From Janibacter sp. HTCC2649 (GTDB lineage Bacteria; Actinomycetota; Actinomycetes; Actinomycetales; Dermatophilaceae): a stretch of 64,000 nt of DNA. A model generated the notes under the pieces. The model was not told the origin of the DNA, did no database searches, and saw nothing but the letters and a program-made list of their open reading frames with translations. Below are positions 9,053-17,224 of the stretch, one piece after another (the stretch's first letter is position 1; every line of letters starts with the position of its first letter). The DNA is taken from assembly GCF_000152705.1 (NCBI RefSeq), contig NZ_CH672413.1, positions 4,128,804 through 4,192,803 on the forward strand. Direction: 5' to 3'. Made by a program: the position numbers and the translations under genes.

Positions 9053-10803
9053 GCGCCCACAGCAGCTGGCCGCGGCCCACGCCCCTCGTCGGTGACGCGT
9101 CCAGCGCCCGGGAGCGCAGTGCCGACCCGTCGGGCTGGGCCTTCGAGCCAGAGGTCATTGCCGGCCTCGACGAGGTCATCGGGGGCCGCCGCGACATCCG
9201 CCGGTTCCGCCCCGACGCGGTCCCGCAGCCTCTTCTCACCGAGGTCCTGACTGCTGGCCACCAGGCGCCGTCGGTCGGCCACTCCCAGCCGTGGCGGTTC
9301 ATCGTCGTGCGCGACCCGGCGATCCGTGACCGAGCCGCTCACCTCGCCGACCGAGCCCGTCTCGACCAGGCCGCACTCCTCACCGACGACCGCGCCGCCC
9401 GGATGCTCGACCTCAAGCTCGAGGGCCTGCGCGAGGCACCCGTCGGCGTCGTCGTGGTCTGTGACCGACGCACCCCCGCGAGTGGAGTGCTCGGTCGTGC
9501 GACCTTCCCCGACGCCGACCTCTGGTCGTGTGCCTGCGCCATCGAGAACATGTGGCTCGCAGCCCGCGCACGCGGCCTGGGCATGGGCTGGGTGACGCTC
9601 TTCGACCCCGCCGAGCTGGCCGACCTGCTCGAACTCCCCGATGACGTCGTCCCCATGGGTTGGATGTGCCTCGGCTGGCCCGACGAGCGCCCGCCCGCGC
9701 CCGGCCTGGAGCGCGCCGCCTGGTCGAAGCGGATGCCCCTCGATGACGTCGTCATGCATGACCGGTGGGCCCATGAGGATGCAGCGCCGCCGGCCTCCCA
9801 CCTCGACCGCCTGCCCCAGCAGTCCCTCGTCTCGGCCACCGACGATGCCGATGGCCTCCTCGCACCACCCGAGTCCCTGGGCGTGCTCGACCGCGTCGTG
9901 AGCCGCGTCGAAGCACTGGGACGAGGGCGTATGCCGCTCGGCGGCACCTTGGTCCTCGCTGGCGCCAGCCACCCGGTCGCCGCTCTCGGTGTGAGCGCCT
10001 ATCCCGAGAGGGTCACCCGCGACGTTCTCGAGGCCGCTGTCTCGGGCATGGCTGCGGGTGCGGTCAGTGCCCGATCAGCAGGGCTCGACATCGTCGTGGT
10101 CGACGCCGGTGCCACCGCTGGCAGTCCTGTCGCGGGCGCCGTTGACGCCCACCCGCACCACCCCGTCGGTGACCTCGTCGACGCGGATGCGTTGTCTCGC
10201 AGCGATGTTGACCGCCTCGTCCTCCTGGGCGTGGAGATCGGTGAGAAGGCCGCTGCGACCGGTCTCATCGCACTCGGCGAGGTCGGCATCGGCAACACGA
10301 CCGTCGCTGCAGCACTTGCCTGCGTCGTGACCGGGTTGTCGCCACGCGACGCGGTCGGTGTCGGAGCAGGGGCCGACACCGACATCGTCGAGCGCAAGCG
10401 TGCCGCCGTGGAGCAGTGCCTGGCCAGGGTCGGTTCCCGGGCGCACGCCTGGCGCGAGGACCCGGCCGACCTCCTTGCCGCGCTCGGTGGTGCGGAGATC
10501 GCGGTCCTCACCGGTGTGGTGCTCGGTGCTGCGGGCGCTGGTGCCCCGGTGGTTCTCGACGGCCTCGCCGGTTCGTTGCCGGGTGTTCTCGCTGTGGCCC
10601 TCGACCCGGGCGTGCAGGCGCACCTCATCGCCGGTCAGCAGAGCCGCGAACGCGCCCACGGTGAGGTCCTCAGGCTGCTCGGCCTCGAGCCGCTTCTCGC
10701 CCTGCGCCTGCGCTCCGGCGAAGGTGTCGGCGCGACCCTCGCGGCCTCCCTCATCCTGCAAGGGCTGCGCATCCGCCGCGAAGTCGCCCGCACGAGCCTC
10801 TGA
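9049..10803 (+). CDS. BluB-CobT fusion: DMB synthase and DMB phosphoribosyltransferase
   Basis: This fusion both makes and activates the lower ligand of B12. The N-terminal part (about 25-235) is a BluB-type nitroreductase fold (GGRRDIRRFRPD, APSVGHSQPWRF, ENMWLAARARGLGMGWV), which converts reduced FMN and oxygen to 5,6-dimethylbenzimidazole. The C-terminal part (about 255-584) is CobT, which makes alpha-ribazole phosphate from nicotinate mononucleotide; GEVGIGNTTVAAAL near 408-420 carries the catalytic glutamate of the family. GTG 9049 forms a GTGA overlap with the cobN stop, so the two are co-translated under the same riboswitch. A longer ORF back to 8920 is inside cobN. Confidence 0.93.
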   Translation: MSAHSSWPRPTPLVGDASSARERSADPSGWAFEPEVIAGLDEVIGGRRDIRRFRPDAVPQPLLTEVLTAGHQAPSVGHSQPWRFIVVRDPAIRDRAAHLADRARLDQAALLTDDRAARMLDLKLEGLREAPVGVVVVCDRRTPASGVLGRATFPDADLWSCACAIENMWLAARARGLGMGWVTLFDPAELADLLELPDDVVPMGWMCLGWPDERPPAPGLERAAWSKRMPLDDVVMHDRWAHEDAAPPASHLDRLPQQSLVSATDDADGLLAPPESLGVLDRVVSRVEALGRGRMPLGGTLVLAGASHPVAALGVSAYPERVTRDVLEAAVSGMAAGAVSARSAGLDIVVVDAGATAGSPVAGAVDAHPHHPVGDLVDADALSRSDVDRLVLLGVEIGEKAAATGLIALGEVGIGNTTVAAALACVVTGLSPRDAVGVGAGADTDIVERKRAAVEQCLARVGSRAHAWREDPADLLAALGGAEIAVLTGVVLGAAGAGAPVVLDGLAGSLPGVLAVALDPGVQAHLIAGQQSRERAHGEVLRLLGLEPLLALRLRSGEGVGATLAASLILQGLRIRREVARTSL

Positions 10804-10811
10804 CCAGCCTG

Positions 10812-10886
10812 CGACTTCGTGCCGCGCACGGACACGTGACGGAGGCCTTCGGCCGAGGGAACGTGTCCGTGCGGGGCACGAAGTCG
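10812..10886. repeat. REP-like hairpin, likely terminator after bluB-cobT
   Basis: Arms of 26 bases (10812-10837 and 10861-10886) pair with one mismatch. The stem core is ACTTCGTGCCSCGCACGG, and the loop contains a second small hairpin, GGCCTTCGGCC. The same stem sequence recurs at 1-72 and 48,564-48,619. There is no T-tract, as is common for actinobacterial terminators. Confidence 0.8.
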
Positions 10887-10908
10887 GTTACTGGCAGTGA
10901 ATCGTCGC

Positions 10909-10914
10909 TAGGGT
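10909..10914 (+). promoter_or_regulatory. Leaderless -10 box
   Basis: TAGGGT ends 7 bases before ATG 10922 of the pterin dehydratase-like gene. No ribosome site lies between them, so the message is probably leaderless. Confidence 0.5.
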
Positions 10915-10921
10915 CCTCGAC

Positions 10922-11608
10922 ATGGACATGCTCAGGGGCGAGCAGATCGCCGAGGCAACACTGACCGACTGGCGCAAGCTGGCGCAGGGACTTCATGCGC
11001 GCTACCTCGTCGACGACTTCGGCACCGCCGCACGGTTCGTCGCCGCGGTGGGGGAGGCGGGCGACGCTGTCGGACACCATCCGCGCGTCTCGATCGGCGA
11101 GGGCTACGTCGACCTCAGGTTGGTCACCCACGACGCCATCTATCGCGATGACGACGGAACCGAATACGTCGTCGAATGGCCGACCCAACAGGACGTCGAC
11201 CTGGCCCGACGGATCACCGAGGTCGCCGCCGAACACACGCTCACCGCCGACCCTGCCGCGGTCAGCGTCATCGAGCTCGGCCTCGACACAGCCGAATCCG
11301 CGACCATCGCCCCGGTGTGGGCCGCCCTGCTGACCGGGGACGCCGAGGCCCAAGGACGCGGGACCCCGGGCGACGAGATTCGGGACGCCACTGGACGCAC
11401 GCCCAACCTCTGGTTCGGGGACTCGGTCGAGCAGGATTCCCCGCAACGGTTCCACGTCGAGGTCTACGTGGCGGCCGAGGTCGCCGAGCAACGCATCGCT
11501 GCCGCTGTCGCTGCGGGCGGCACCATCGTCGATGACAGCCAGTCGCCGTCACTCACGGTCATCGCCGACCAGGACGGCAACAGAGGGGTTCTCTGCGTCG
11601 CCGGGTGA
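10922..11608 (+). CDS. Pterin-4a-carbinolamine dehydratase-like domain fused to a glyoxalase-like domain
   Basis: The 228-residue protein has two parts. Residues 1-105 resemble 4a-hydroxytetrahydrobiopterin dehydratases: LTDWRKL at 14-20, GHHPRVSI at 51-58 and the LVTHDA segment at 67-72, which carry the histidines and aspartate expected for the active site. Residues 110-228 look like one half of a VOC (glyoxalase) domain (APVWAALLTG, FHVEVYV, DQDGN). Family knowledge suggests pterin dehydratase activity; the role of the VOC part is unknown. The last 60 bases overlap the 3' end of cobF on the opposite strand. Confidence 0.72.
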   Translation: MDMLRGEQIAEATLTDWRKLAQGLHARYLVDDFGTAARFVAAVGEAGDAVGHHPRVSIGEGYVDLRLVTHDAIYRDDDGTEYVVEWPTQQDVDLARRITEVAAEHTLTADPAAVSVIELGLDTAESATIAPVWAALLTGDAEAQGRGTPGDEIRDATGRTPNLWFGDSVEQDSPQRFHVEVYVAAEVAEQRIAAAVAAGGTIVDDSQSPSLTVIADQDGNRGVLCVAG

Positions 11609-12379
11609 TGGGGCCGTGAGCGCGTAGGTGTCCATCACCCAGCCGTGTTGCTCGCGCAACTGAGCGCGCACGGCAACGATGTCCTCGATGACGTCGGCCA
11701 GCCGCCCGGCGCGCAGAACCTGTTGTGGCAGGCCGAGATACGCGCCCCAGTGGATCGTCAGATCCGGTGCCCGCTCGACCAGCTCGCGGCATTTCAACGC
11801 CCCATCCAGCATCACCACGACGGTCCCGAGGCGGGGTGACCACTCGTCGAGCAGCCGCCGTCCGGTCGTGATGTGCACGGGCTGGCCGATGCCGTTCAAC
11901 ACGATGCCGTGCTCGGCCGCGAGGACCTGGATCGCGGACAGCCCGGCGACCACCTGCGTCCGCAGGGGCAGCCGCCGAGCCACCGCGTCGACGATGCGAA
12001 TGGTGCTGTCGTAGAACGCCGGATCGCCCCACACGAGGAACCCCACGGTCTCGCCAGGCGAGAGACTTTCGATGATCTCGGCGTAGCGGTCCGCGCGCGC
12101 TGCGTGCCACGCATCCACACCCGTTCGGTATGCCGCCTTGTCCCGTTCCGCGTCCGGCCCACGTTCCGGGTCGGTCACCGTGACGATGCGATAGGTCCCC
12201 CCCTCGAGGAACTCCGCGCAGATGAGGCGACGCACCGCGACGAGCTCGTCCTTGGCCTCGCCCTTGTCGGCGACAAGGAAGACGTCGCACTCACGCAGGG
12301 CTGCGATGGCCTGCCCGGTGACGTGGGTGGGGGATCCGGTGCCGATGCCGATGACGCGCACTTCACGAGGGGTGGTCAT
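11549..12379 (-). CDS. cobF: Precorrin-6A synthase (deacetylating)
   Basis: CobF methylates C1 of precorrin-5 and releases the extruded acetyl group, giving precorrin-6A; it occurs only in the aerobic pathway. The 276-residue sequence shows the tetrapyrrole methylase signature GIGTGSPTHVTGQA at 11-24 and WGDPAFYDS near 118. Features typical of CobF rather than of other methylases are FLVADKGEAK near 34 and the C-terminal HGWVMDTYALTAP. ATG 12379 overlaps the cobQ stop as ATGA, so it is translated after cobQ. Its 3' end overlaps the convergent pterin dehydratase gene by 60 bases. Confidence 0.92.
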   Translation of the reverse strand: MTTPREVRVIGIGTGSPTHVTGQAIAALRECDVFLVADKGEAKDELVAVRRLICAEFLEGGTYRIVTVTDPERGPDAERDKAAYRTGVDAWHAARADRYAEIIESLSPGETVGFLVWGDPAFYDSTIRIVDAVARRLPLRTQVVAGLSAIQVLAAEHGIVLNGIGQPVHITTGRRLLDEWSPRLGTVVVMLDGALKCRELVERAPDLTIHWGAYLGLPQQVLRAGRLADVIEDIVAVRAQLREQHGWVMDTYALTAPSPGDAENPSVAVLVGDDRE

Positions 12380-13830
12380 CGGGTGAGCTCCAGAAGCAGT
12401 TGGTGGTCAAGGTGTTCGTCGACGGCGTCGGCCAGGGCATCGATCATCGTTTCGCGTCGTTCCGCGAATCCGAGGGCGGTCGCATCGGGTCGCCAGGATG
12501 AACCGGCCGCCGCCGCAACCTCGGTGAGCCACGCGCGGCGGAAGTCGTCGCACTCGAGGGTGCCGTGCCAGATCGTTCCCCACACCGAGTCCGAGGCAGT
12601 GCCACCGGGGAAGGCTCGGTCGTCGGAGACCACGCCGTGGTGGATCTCGTAGCCCTCGACGGCGTGGCCACGCCACTCGTCGGTCGGGCGCGCCAGCACC
12701 TTCTCGGGCAGGAACGTCACCGTGGTCGGCAGCAGGGCCAAACCGGGCACGCGCCCACCCTGCTCACTCTCCACCGGGTCGTCGATCCACTGTGCCAACA
12801 TCTCGTAGCCACCGCAGATCCCGAGCACCGGGCGTCCCTGCGACGCCCGCCAGGCAACGACGTCGGCCACACCGCTCGACCGCAGCCACTCCAGGTCGCT
12901 GACGGTCGCGCGCGAGCCGGGCAGGACGACAAGGTCAGCCTCACGGCATACGTCAAGGTCTGTCGTCACCCGCACGTCCACTCCCGGCTCGGCGGCCAGG
13001 GCGTCCACGTCGGTGGCGTTCGAGGTCCGCGGGAAGCGCACGACCGCCACGGACAGCCGGTTGCCCGACGTGTCAGACGAGGGCCGCCAGCGACCGATCG
13101 ACAGGGCGTCCTCCGAGTCGAGCCACACGTCCTCGAGCCACGGGAGGACACCGGCACACGGCATACCCGTTCGCTCGGTCACCATGTCGAGACCGGGAGT
13201 CAGCACTGACTCGTCACCGCGGAACTTGTTGATGACATAGGCGCGCAGCAGAGCCCGATCGGAGTCGTCCACCAGGCCCCACGTGCCGAACAAGGCAGCC
13301 AGAGCGCCACCTCGGTCGATGTCGGCGACGATCAGCGCAGGCAAGGAAAAGCGCTGTGCCAGACCAAGATTCACATAGTCGCCAGAGCGCAGGTTGACCT
13401 CGGCGGGCGATCCGGCCCCCTCCGCCACCACGAGGTCGACCGAGGCCGACAGCTCTTCAAAGGCAGCAAACGCAGCCTCCGCCAGGTGTCGTCGACCCGT
13501 CGCATACTCACCCGCCACGAGCTGCCCAGCCGGCCGACCGCGCACCACGACAAAGGCCCGTCGATCACTTCCCGGCTTGAGCAGCACGGGGTTGTGGACC
13601 GACGTGGGCTCGACCCGAGCGGCCTGGGCCTGGAGGTACTGCGCCCGCCCGATCTCGGAGCCGTCGCGGCAGACCATCGAGTTGTTCGACATGTTCTGGG
13701 CCTTGAACGGCGCGACCCGGATGCCCTGGCGGGACCACAGGCGGCACAGGGCCGTGACGACGAGAGACTTCCCCGCATCGGAGCTCGTCCCCGTCACCAG
13801 TAGTCCCGACACCTCGCGGAGTTTACGCAT
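12376..13830 (-). CDS. cobQ: Adenosylcobyric acid synthase
   Basis: CobQ amidates adenosylcobyrinate a,c-diamide at four side chains, using glutamine and ATP. The 484-residue protein has the P-loop-like VTGTSSDAGKS near residue 10, AQNMSNNSM near 46, and the amidotransferase motif GICGGYE with the nucleophile cysteine near residue 339; EIHHG lies farther on. ATG 13830 (MRKLREVSG) is chosen because the family begins just before this P-loop. The open frame runs on to 15093 but overlaps two genes on the other strand. The gene is divergent from the histidine phosphatase, with 15 bases between start codons. Confidence 0.94.
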   Translation of the reverse strand: MRKLREVSGLLVTGTSSDAGKSLVVTALCRLWSRQGIRVAPFKAQNMSNNSMVCRDGSEIGRAQYLQAQAARVEPTSVHNPVLLKPGSDRRAFVVVRGRPAGQLVAGEYATGRRHLAEAAFAAFEELSASVDLVVAEGAGSPAEVNLRSGDYVNLGLAQRFSLPALIVADIDRGGALAALFGTWGLVDDSDRALLRAYVINKFRGDESVLTPGLDMVTERTGMPCAGVLPWLEDVWLDSEDALSIGRWRPSSDTSGNRLSVAVVRFPRTSNATDVDALAAEPGVDVRVTTDLDVCREADLVVLPGSRATVSDLEWLRSSGVADVVAWRASQGRPVLGICGGYEMLAQWIDDPVESEQGGRVPGLALLPTTVTFLPEKVLARPTDEWRGHAVEGYEIHHGVVSDDRAFPGGTASDSVWGTIWHGTLECDDFRRAWLTEVAAAAGSSWRPDATALGFAERRETMIDALADAVDEHLDHQLLLELTR

Positions 13831-13833
13831 CCG

Positions 13834-13839
13834 TACGAT
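13834..13839 (+). promoter_or_regulatory. Leaderless -10 box of the histidine phosphatase gene
   Basis: TACGAT ends 6 bases before GTG 13846. It fits inside the 15-base gap between divergent start codons, so any -35 would lie in the cobQ coding sequence. Confidence 0.5.
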
Positions 13840-13845
13840 CAGCCG

Positions 13846-14412
13846 GTGCGCCCGTTCCAACTCCACCTCGTCCGCCACGGCCAGTCCGTCTGGAACGTTG
13901 AGGGTCGCCTCCAGGGCCAGATCGCCCATCCCGAACTCACCGACCTCGGCCGCGCCCAGGCACAAGAGGCCGCCGGCCTCCTCGCCGACCGCGTGAACGG
14001 CACTGTCGCCATCGTGTCGAGCGACCTCGTGCGAGCCCGGCAGACCGCCGACGTCATCGCGAGAACCCTTGGCGTCGAGGTCCTGAATGACCCCGACCTG
14101 CGCGAGCAGTCCGTCGGCCAGTTGGAGGGGGTGCTCACGACCGCCCTGAATGCGACGCCGACCGCCGAGGGAGACGCCCACGTCAGCGAAGTGCGGTGGG
14201 GCGGTGGCGAGAGCCTCGAGGACGTCCACCGACGGTTGGCCGCCCCGATCGCCCGCGCCCTCGCCGCGTCGCACGACCACATCGTCTGGGTCACCCACGG
14301 CATCACCACGTGCGTGGCCCTCGCCCGACTGGCCGGCCGATCGCACCGAGAGGTCGAGTGGGATCCGATCGCCAACGGTGCCGTCGTCTCCACGACGCTG
14401 CTCCGTTCCTGA
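13846..14412 (+). CDS. Histidine phosphatase family protein, possible alpha-ribazole phosphatase
   Basis: The 188-residue protein has the phosphoglycerate mutase/phosphatase motif LVRHGQS at 8-14 and the second histidine in VWVTHGITT near 160; the short EQSVGQLEG segment is also typical. Next to cobQ and cobF it could be CobC, which removes the phosphate of alpha-ribazole phosphate, but sequence alone does not separate that from other family members such as sugar phosphatases. GTG 13846 is the first start codon and matches a leaderless promoter. Confidence 0.7.
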   Translation: MRPFQLHLVRHGQSVWNVEGRLQGQIAHPELTDLGRAQAQEAAGLLADRVNGTVAIVSSDLVRARQTADVIARTLGVEVLNDPDLREQSVGQLEGVLTTALNATPTAEGDAHVSEVRWGGGESLEDVHRRLAAPIARALAASHDHIVWVTHGITTCVALARLAGRSHREVEWDPIANGAVVSTTLLRS

Positions 14413-14417
14413 ACCGT

Positions 14418-14455
14418 TCCTGAGCGGCGCCCACGCACTCACCGGCTCCTCAGGA
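14418..14455 (+). terminator. Weak hairpin after the histidine phosphatase gene
   Basis: TCCTGAG at 14418-14424 pairs with CTCAGGA at 14449-14455. The stem is short and the loop long, so a terminator role is only possible. Confidence 0.3.
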
Positions 14456-14499
14456 CCGCTCCACAGCAACCACACAGGATCGCGCCCGACAGTCATCTC

Positions 14500-15924
14500 A
14501 TGACGATGACCGCACCGCGCGTCCTCCACGCCGCGCAGAACGACCCGGCCCCGGCGCCCCGCCGGATTCCCGCTCCCGTGTCCCGCTGGTGGCGAGACGC
14601 GTCGGGCGTCGCCCTGTGGGCCCTGCTCGTCGGCGTGACCGCGCTCTGGGTCGCCCACGGCGGCATCCAGGACCTTGGTTCGCTCGGCGACGGACTCACC
14701 TCGCTCGGCCGCCTGACCGGCCTCATCGCCTCGGCTCTGCTCCTCGTCCAGGTGCTGCTGATGGCGCGCATCCCGTGGTTCGAACAGGCCTGGGGTCAGG
14801 ACGAACTCGCGCGCACCCACCGACTCATCGGCTTCACGTCGTTCAACCTCATGGTCGGGCACATCGTCCTCATCGTTCTCGGCTACGCAGCGTCGTCGAG
14901 CCTCGGCCTGTGGGGCACGATCTGGGACCTCGTCGTCAACTACCCGGGGATGCTCCTCTCCGTGGCCGGGACCGCCGCCCTCGTCATGGTCGTCGTCACC
15001 TCGGTCAAGAAGGCCCGCGCCCGTCTGCGCTACGAGTCCTGGCACCTCATCCACCTGTACGGCTATCTCGGGGCCGGCCTCGCCCTGCCGCACCAGCTCT
15101 GGACGGGTCGCGATTTCACGGCGTCAACGGTCGCGACGTGGTTCTGGTGGACCCTGTATGCCGTTGCCACGGTTTCCGTTCTCGTCTTCCGGTTCGGCCT
15201 TCCCCTCGTGCGTTCGTGGCGAGCACCGCTGCGCGTCACCGACGTCCGACACGACGCTGCCGACATCACCACCGTGACGGTGGCTGGCCCGGGAGCGGCG
15301 CGCCTCGCCGCCCACGGCGGACAGTTCTTCCAGTGGCGCTTCCTCGACGGGCCCGGATGGACCCGAGCCCACCCCTATTCGCTCTCGGCGGCACCTGACG
15401 GGACAACGCTGCGCTTCACCGCTGCCCACGTGGGCGACGGCACGAATCGCCTGGCCACCCTGCGTCCGGGCACCCGCGTTCTCGTGGAAGGTCCCTACGG
15501 CCGACTCCACCAAGGCGTGAGGACCCGACGCAAGGTCCTGCTCATGGCCTCCGGAATCGGCATCACCCCGATGCGGGCGCTGCTCGAGGACCTCCAGCAG
15601 ACCCCCGGGGACGTCACCGTCCTGCACCGCGTCCGTGACATCGAGTCGGCCGTCCTCTCCGACGAGCTGGCGGCCCTGGCCGCAGCCCGTGGAGCGCGCT
15701 ACCTCGTCATCGACGGTCCCCGCATCCCCGATCGGGAGACCTGGCTTCCGGTGTCGGCGGCCCACCTCACCGACGCCGACGCACTGCGGCACCTCGTTCC
15801 GGACGTTCACCAGCACGACGTCTACGTCTGCGGCGGACCCGGCTGGATGGACGCCGCCCACAGCGCCCTCACCACCGCCGGAGTTCCCGCCGAGAACATC
15901 CACCTCGAACGCTTCACGTACTGA
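14500..15924 (+). CDS. Membrane ferric-reductase-like flavoprotein (ferredoxin reductase family)
   Basis: The 474-residue protein has about six membrane segments between residues 35 and 240, with paired histidines in helices (RTHRLIGF, MVGHIV, WHLIHLYGYLG, LPHQLW) that suit two b-type hemes. An FAD/NAD(P)H-binding module follows: HPYSLSAAP near 290, LVEGPYG near 330, LMASGIGITPMRALL near 347 and VYVCGGPGWMD near 445. It should pass electrons from cytosolic NAD(P)H across the membrane. The next genes encode an FMN-binding exported protein and ApbE, so the likely acceptor is the covalently flavinylated partner. Physiological substrate unknown. Confidence 0.82.
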   Translation: MTMTAPRVLHAAQNDPAPAPRRIPAPVSRWWRDASGVALWALLVGVTALWVAHGGIQDLGSLGDGLTSLGRLTGLIASALLLVQVLLMARIPWFEQAWGQDELARTHRLIGFTSFNLMVGHIVLIVLGYAASSSLGLWGTIWDLVVNYPGMLLSVAGTAALVMVVVTSVKKARARLRYESWHLIHLYGYLGAGLALPHQLWTGRDFTASTVATWFWWTLYAVATVSVLVFRFGLPLVRSWRAPLRVTDVRHDAADITTVTVAGPGAARLAAHGGQFFQWRFLDGPGWTRAHPYSLSAAPDGTTLRFTAAHVGDGTNRLATLRPGTRVLVEGPYGRLHQGVRTRRKVLLMASGIGITPMRALLEDLQQTPGDVTVLHRVRDIESAVLSDELAALAAARGARYLVIDGPRIPDRETWLPVSAAHLTDADALRHLVPDVHQHDVYVCGGPGWMDAAHSALTTAGVPAENIHLERFTY

Positions 15925-15944
15925 GTCCTGAGAGGACCACCCTC

Positions 15945-16436
15945 ATGCGCCGCATCACCCTCTGGCTCGCGAGCACGGCGACCATGCTCGTCCTGCTCTT
16001 CAGCTACCACACGTCGACCTCCTCGGGCGCGACGACGAGCATCAGCTCACCCGCGAACGGCAGCGTCGCAGCCGCGGGGTCGACCTCGGGCGACTCGTCC
16101 AGCTCGAGTGGTTCCACCTCCTCCGGCTCGAGCGGCTCGAGCGGCTCCACGTCGTCGAGCTCGAAGACCTACACCGGTGACGCCGCCTCCACCCGCTATG
16201 GCGATGTGCAGGTGCAGATCACGGTGGCCAACGGCAAGGTCACGGCATCGACGGTCACCCAGGTCCCGTGGAATGATCACAAGGACCAGGAGATCAACTC
16301 CTACGCCGTCCCGATCCTCAACGAGGAGGCGGTGTCGGCCCAGAGCTCCACCATCGACATGGTGTCCGGAGCGACGTTCACGTCGCAGGGCTACACCGAG
16401 TCACTCCAGTCGGCACTCGACCAGGCGGGATTGTGA
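15945..16436 (+). CDS. Exported FMN-binding domain protein
   Basis: The 163-residue protein has an N-terminal membrane segment or signal (about 5-22), a Ser/Gly-rich linker (about 38-73) and a small FMN-binding domain. VSGATFTS at 140-147 is the flavinylation motif in which Thr144 would receive FMN by a phosphoester bond from ApbE. It sits 20 bases after the ferric-reductase-like gene with a GAGAGGA ribosome site, and its stop overlaps the apbE start. The role as extracytosolic electron carrier is inferred from this trio. Confidence 0.85.
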   Translation: MRRITLWLASTATMLVLLFSYHTSTSSGATTSISSPANGSVAAAGSTSGDSSSSSGSTSSGSSGSSGSTSSSSKTYTGDAASTRYGDVQVQITVANGKVTASTVTQVPWNDHKDQEINSYAVPILNEEAVSAQSSTIDMVSGATFTSQGYTESLQSALDQAGL

Positions 16437-17200
16437 ACACGTCCGAAATGCCCGTTCAGGCACCCAGTGAGCGACGCGTCTTCGTGCGCCAGATCATGGG
16501 TATGCCGGTGAGCATCCACGTGCGTGCCCTGGACCCGGGACGGCCCGAGATCGAGCAGGCGGCACAGCGCGTCTTCGCTCACCTCGAGCGCGTCGACCGG
16601 GTTCTCAGCACCTGGCGGGCGGACAGCGACCTGCTCCGGCTCCAGCACGGCGAGCTCGATGTGGACGCCGCTCATCCGTGGCTGGCCGAGACCGCCGAGC
16701 TGTGCCTCGAGGCCGAGGAGCGCACCGACGGCCTCTTCCGCGCGTGGCGTGCGCGCGATGGCGGCCGACCCACGTTCGACCCCACGGGCCTGGTCAAGGG
16801 TTGGGCGGTCGGCACGTCGGCAGCCCATCTCGAGACCGTGGACCACATCGCCTTCAGCATTGGCGCCGGAGGGGACATCGTCGTCGGGACCGGACGCGGC
16901 ATGCTCGGCGCAGAGCCGGTGTGGCGCATCGGCATCGAGAACCCGCAGGACCGCACCGAGGTGGCAGAGGTGGTGACCCTCACCCGCGGAGCCATCGCGA
17001 CCTCAGGCACGGCGGCCAGGGGTGCGCACATCGTCGATCCACGCACGGGACAGGGCATTTCACGACCCGGCTCCGCCACGGTGACAGGCCCCGAACTCCT
17101 CTGGGCCGACGTCTGGGCCACAGCCGCGTTTGTCGACCCGACGACAACGGAACGGCTGCTGGAAGCCCGCGACCCGGCATACCGGCTGCTCGTTCTCTGA
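16433..17200 (+). CDS. apbE: FAD:protein FMN transferase
   Basis: ApbE attaches FMN from FAD to a threonine in target proteins outside the cytoplasm. The 255-residue protein has the family motifs MGMPVSIHV near 22, DPTGLVKGWAV near 117, AFSIGAGGDIVVGTG near 141, and the C-terminal ATSGTAARGAHIVDPRTG near 190. GTG 16433 forms a GTGA overlap with the FMN-binding protein, its probable substrate. It is shorter than proteobacterial ApbE, and I see no clear lipoprotein signal; how it reaches its substrate is not evident. Confidence 0.9.
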   Translation: MNTSEMPVQAPSERRVFVRQIMGMPVSIHVRALDPGRPEIEQAAQRVFAHLERVDRVLSTWRADSDLLRLQHGELDVDAAHPWLAETAELCLEAEERTDGLFRAWRARDGGRPTFDPTGLVKGWAVGTSAAHLETVDHIAFSIGAGGDIVVGTGRGMLGAEPVWRIGIENPQDRTEVAEVVTLTRGAIATSGTAARGAHIVDPRTGQGISRPGSATVTGPELLWADVWATAAFVDPTTTERLLEARDPAYRLLVL

Positions 17201-17224
17201 CGCACGGTGTGCTGGGATGGGCGC

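Noticed and set aside
13831-15093. Upstream extension of cobQ frame to 15,093
   Set aside because: Overlaps the phosphatase and ferric-reductase genes; CobQ homologues start at 13,830.
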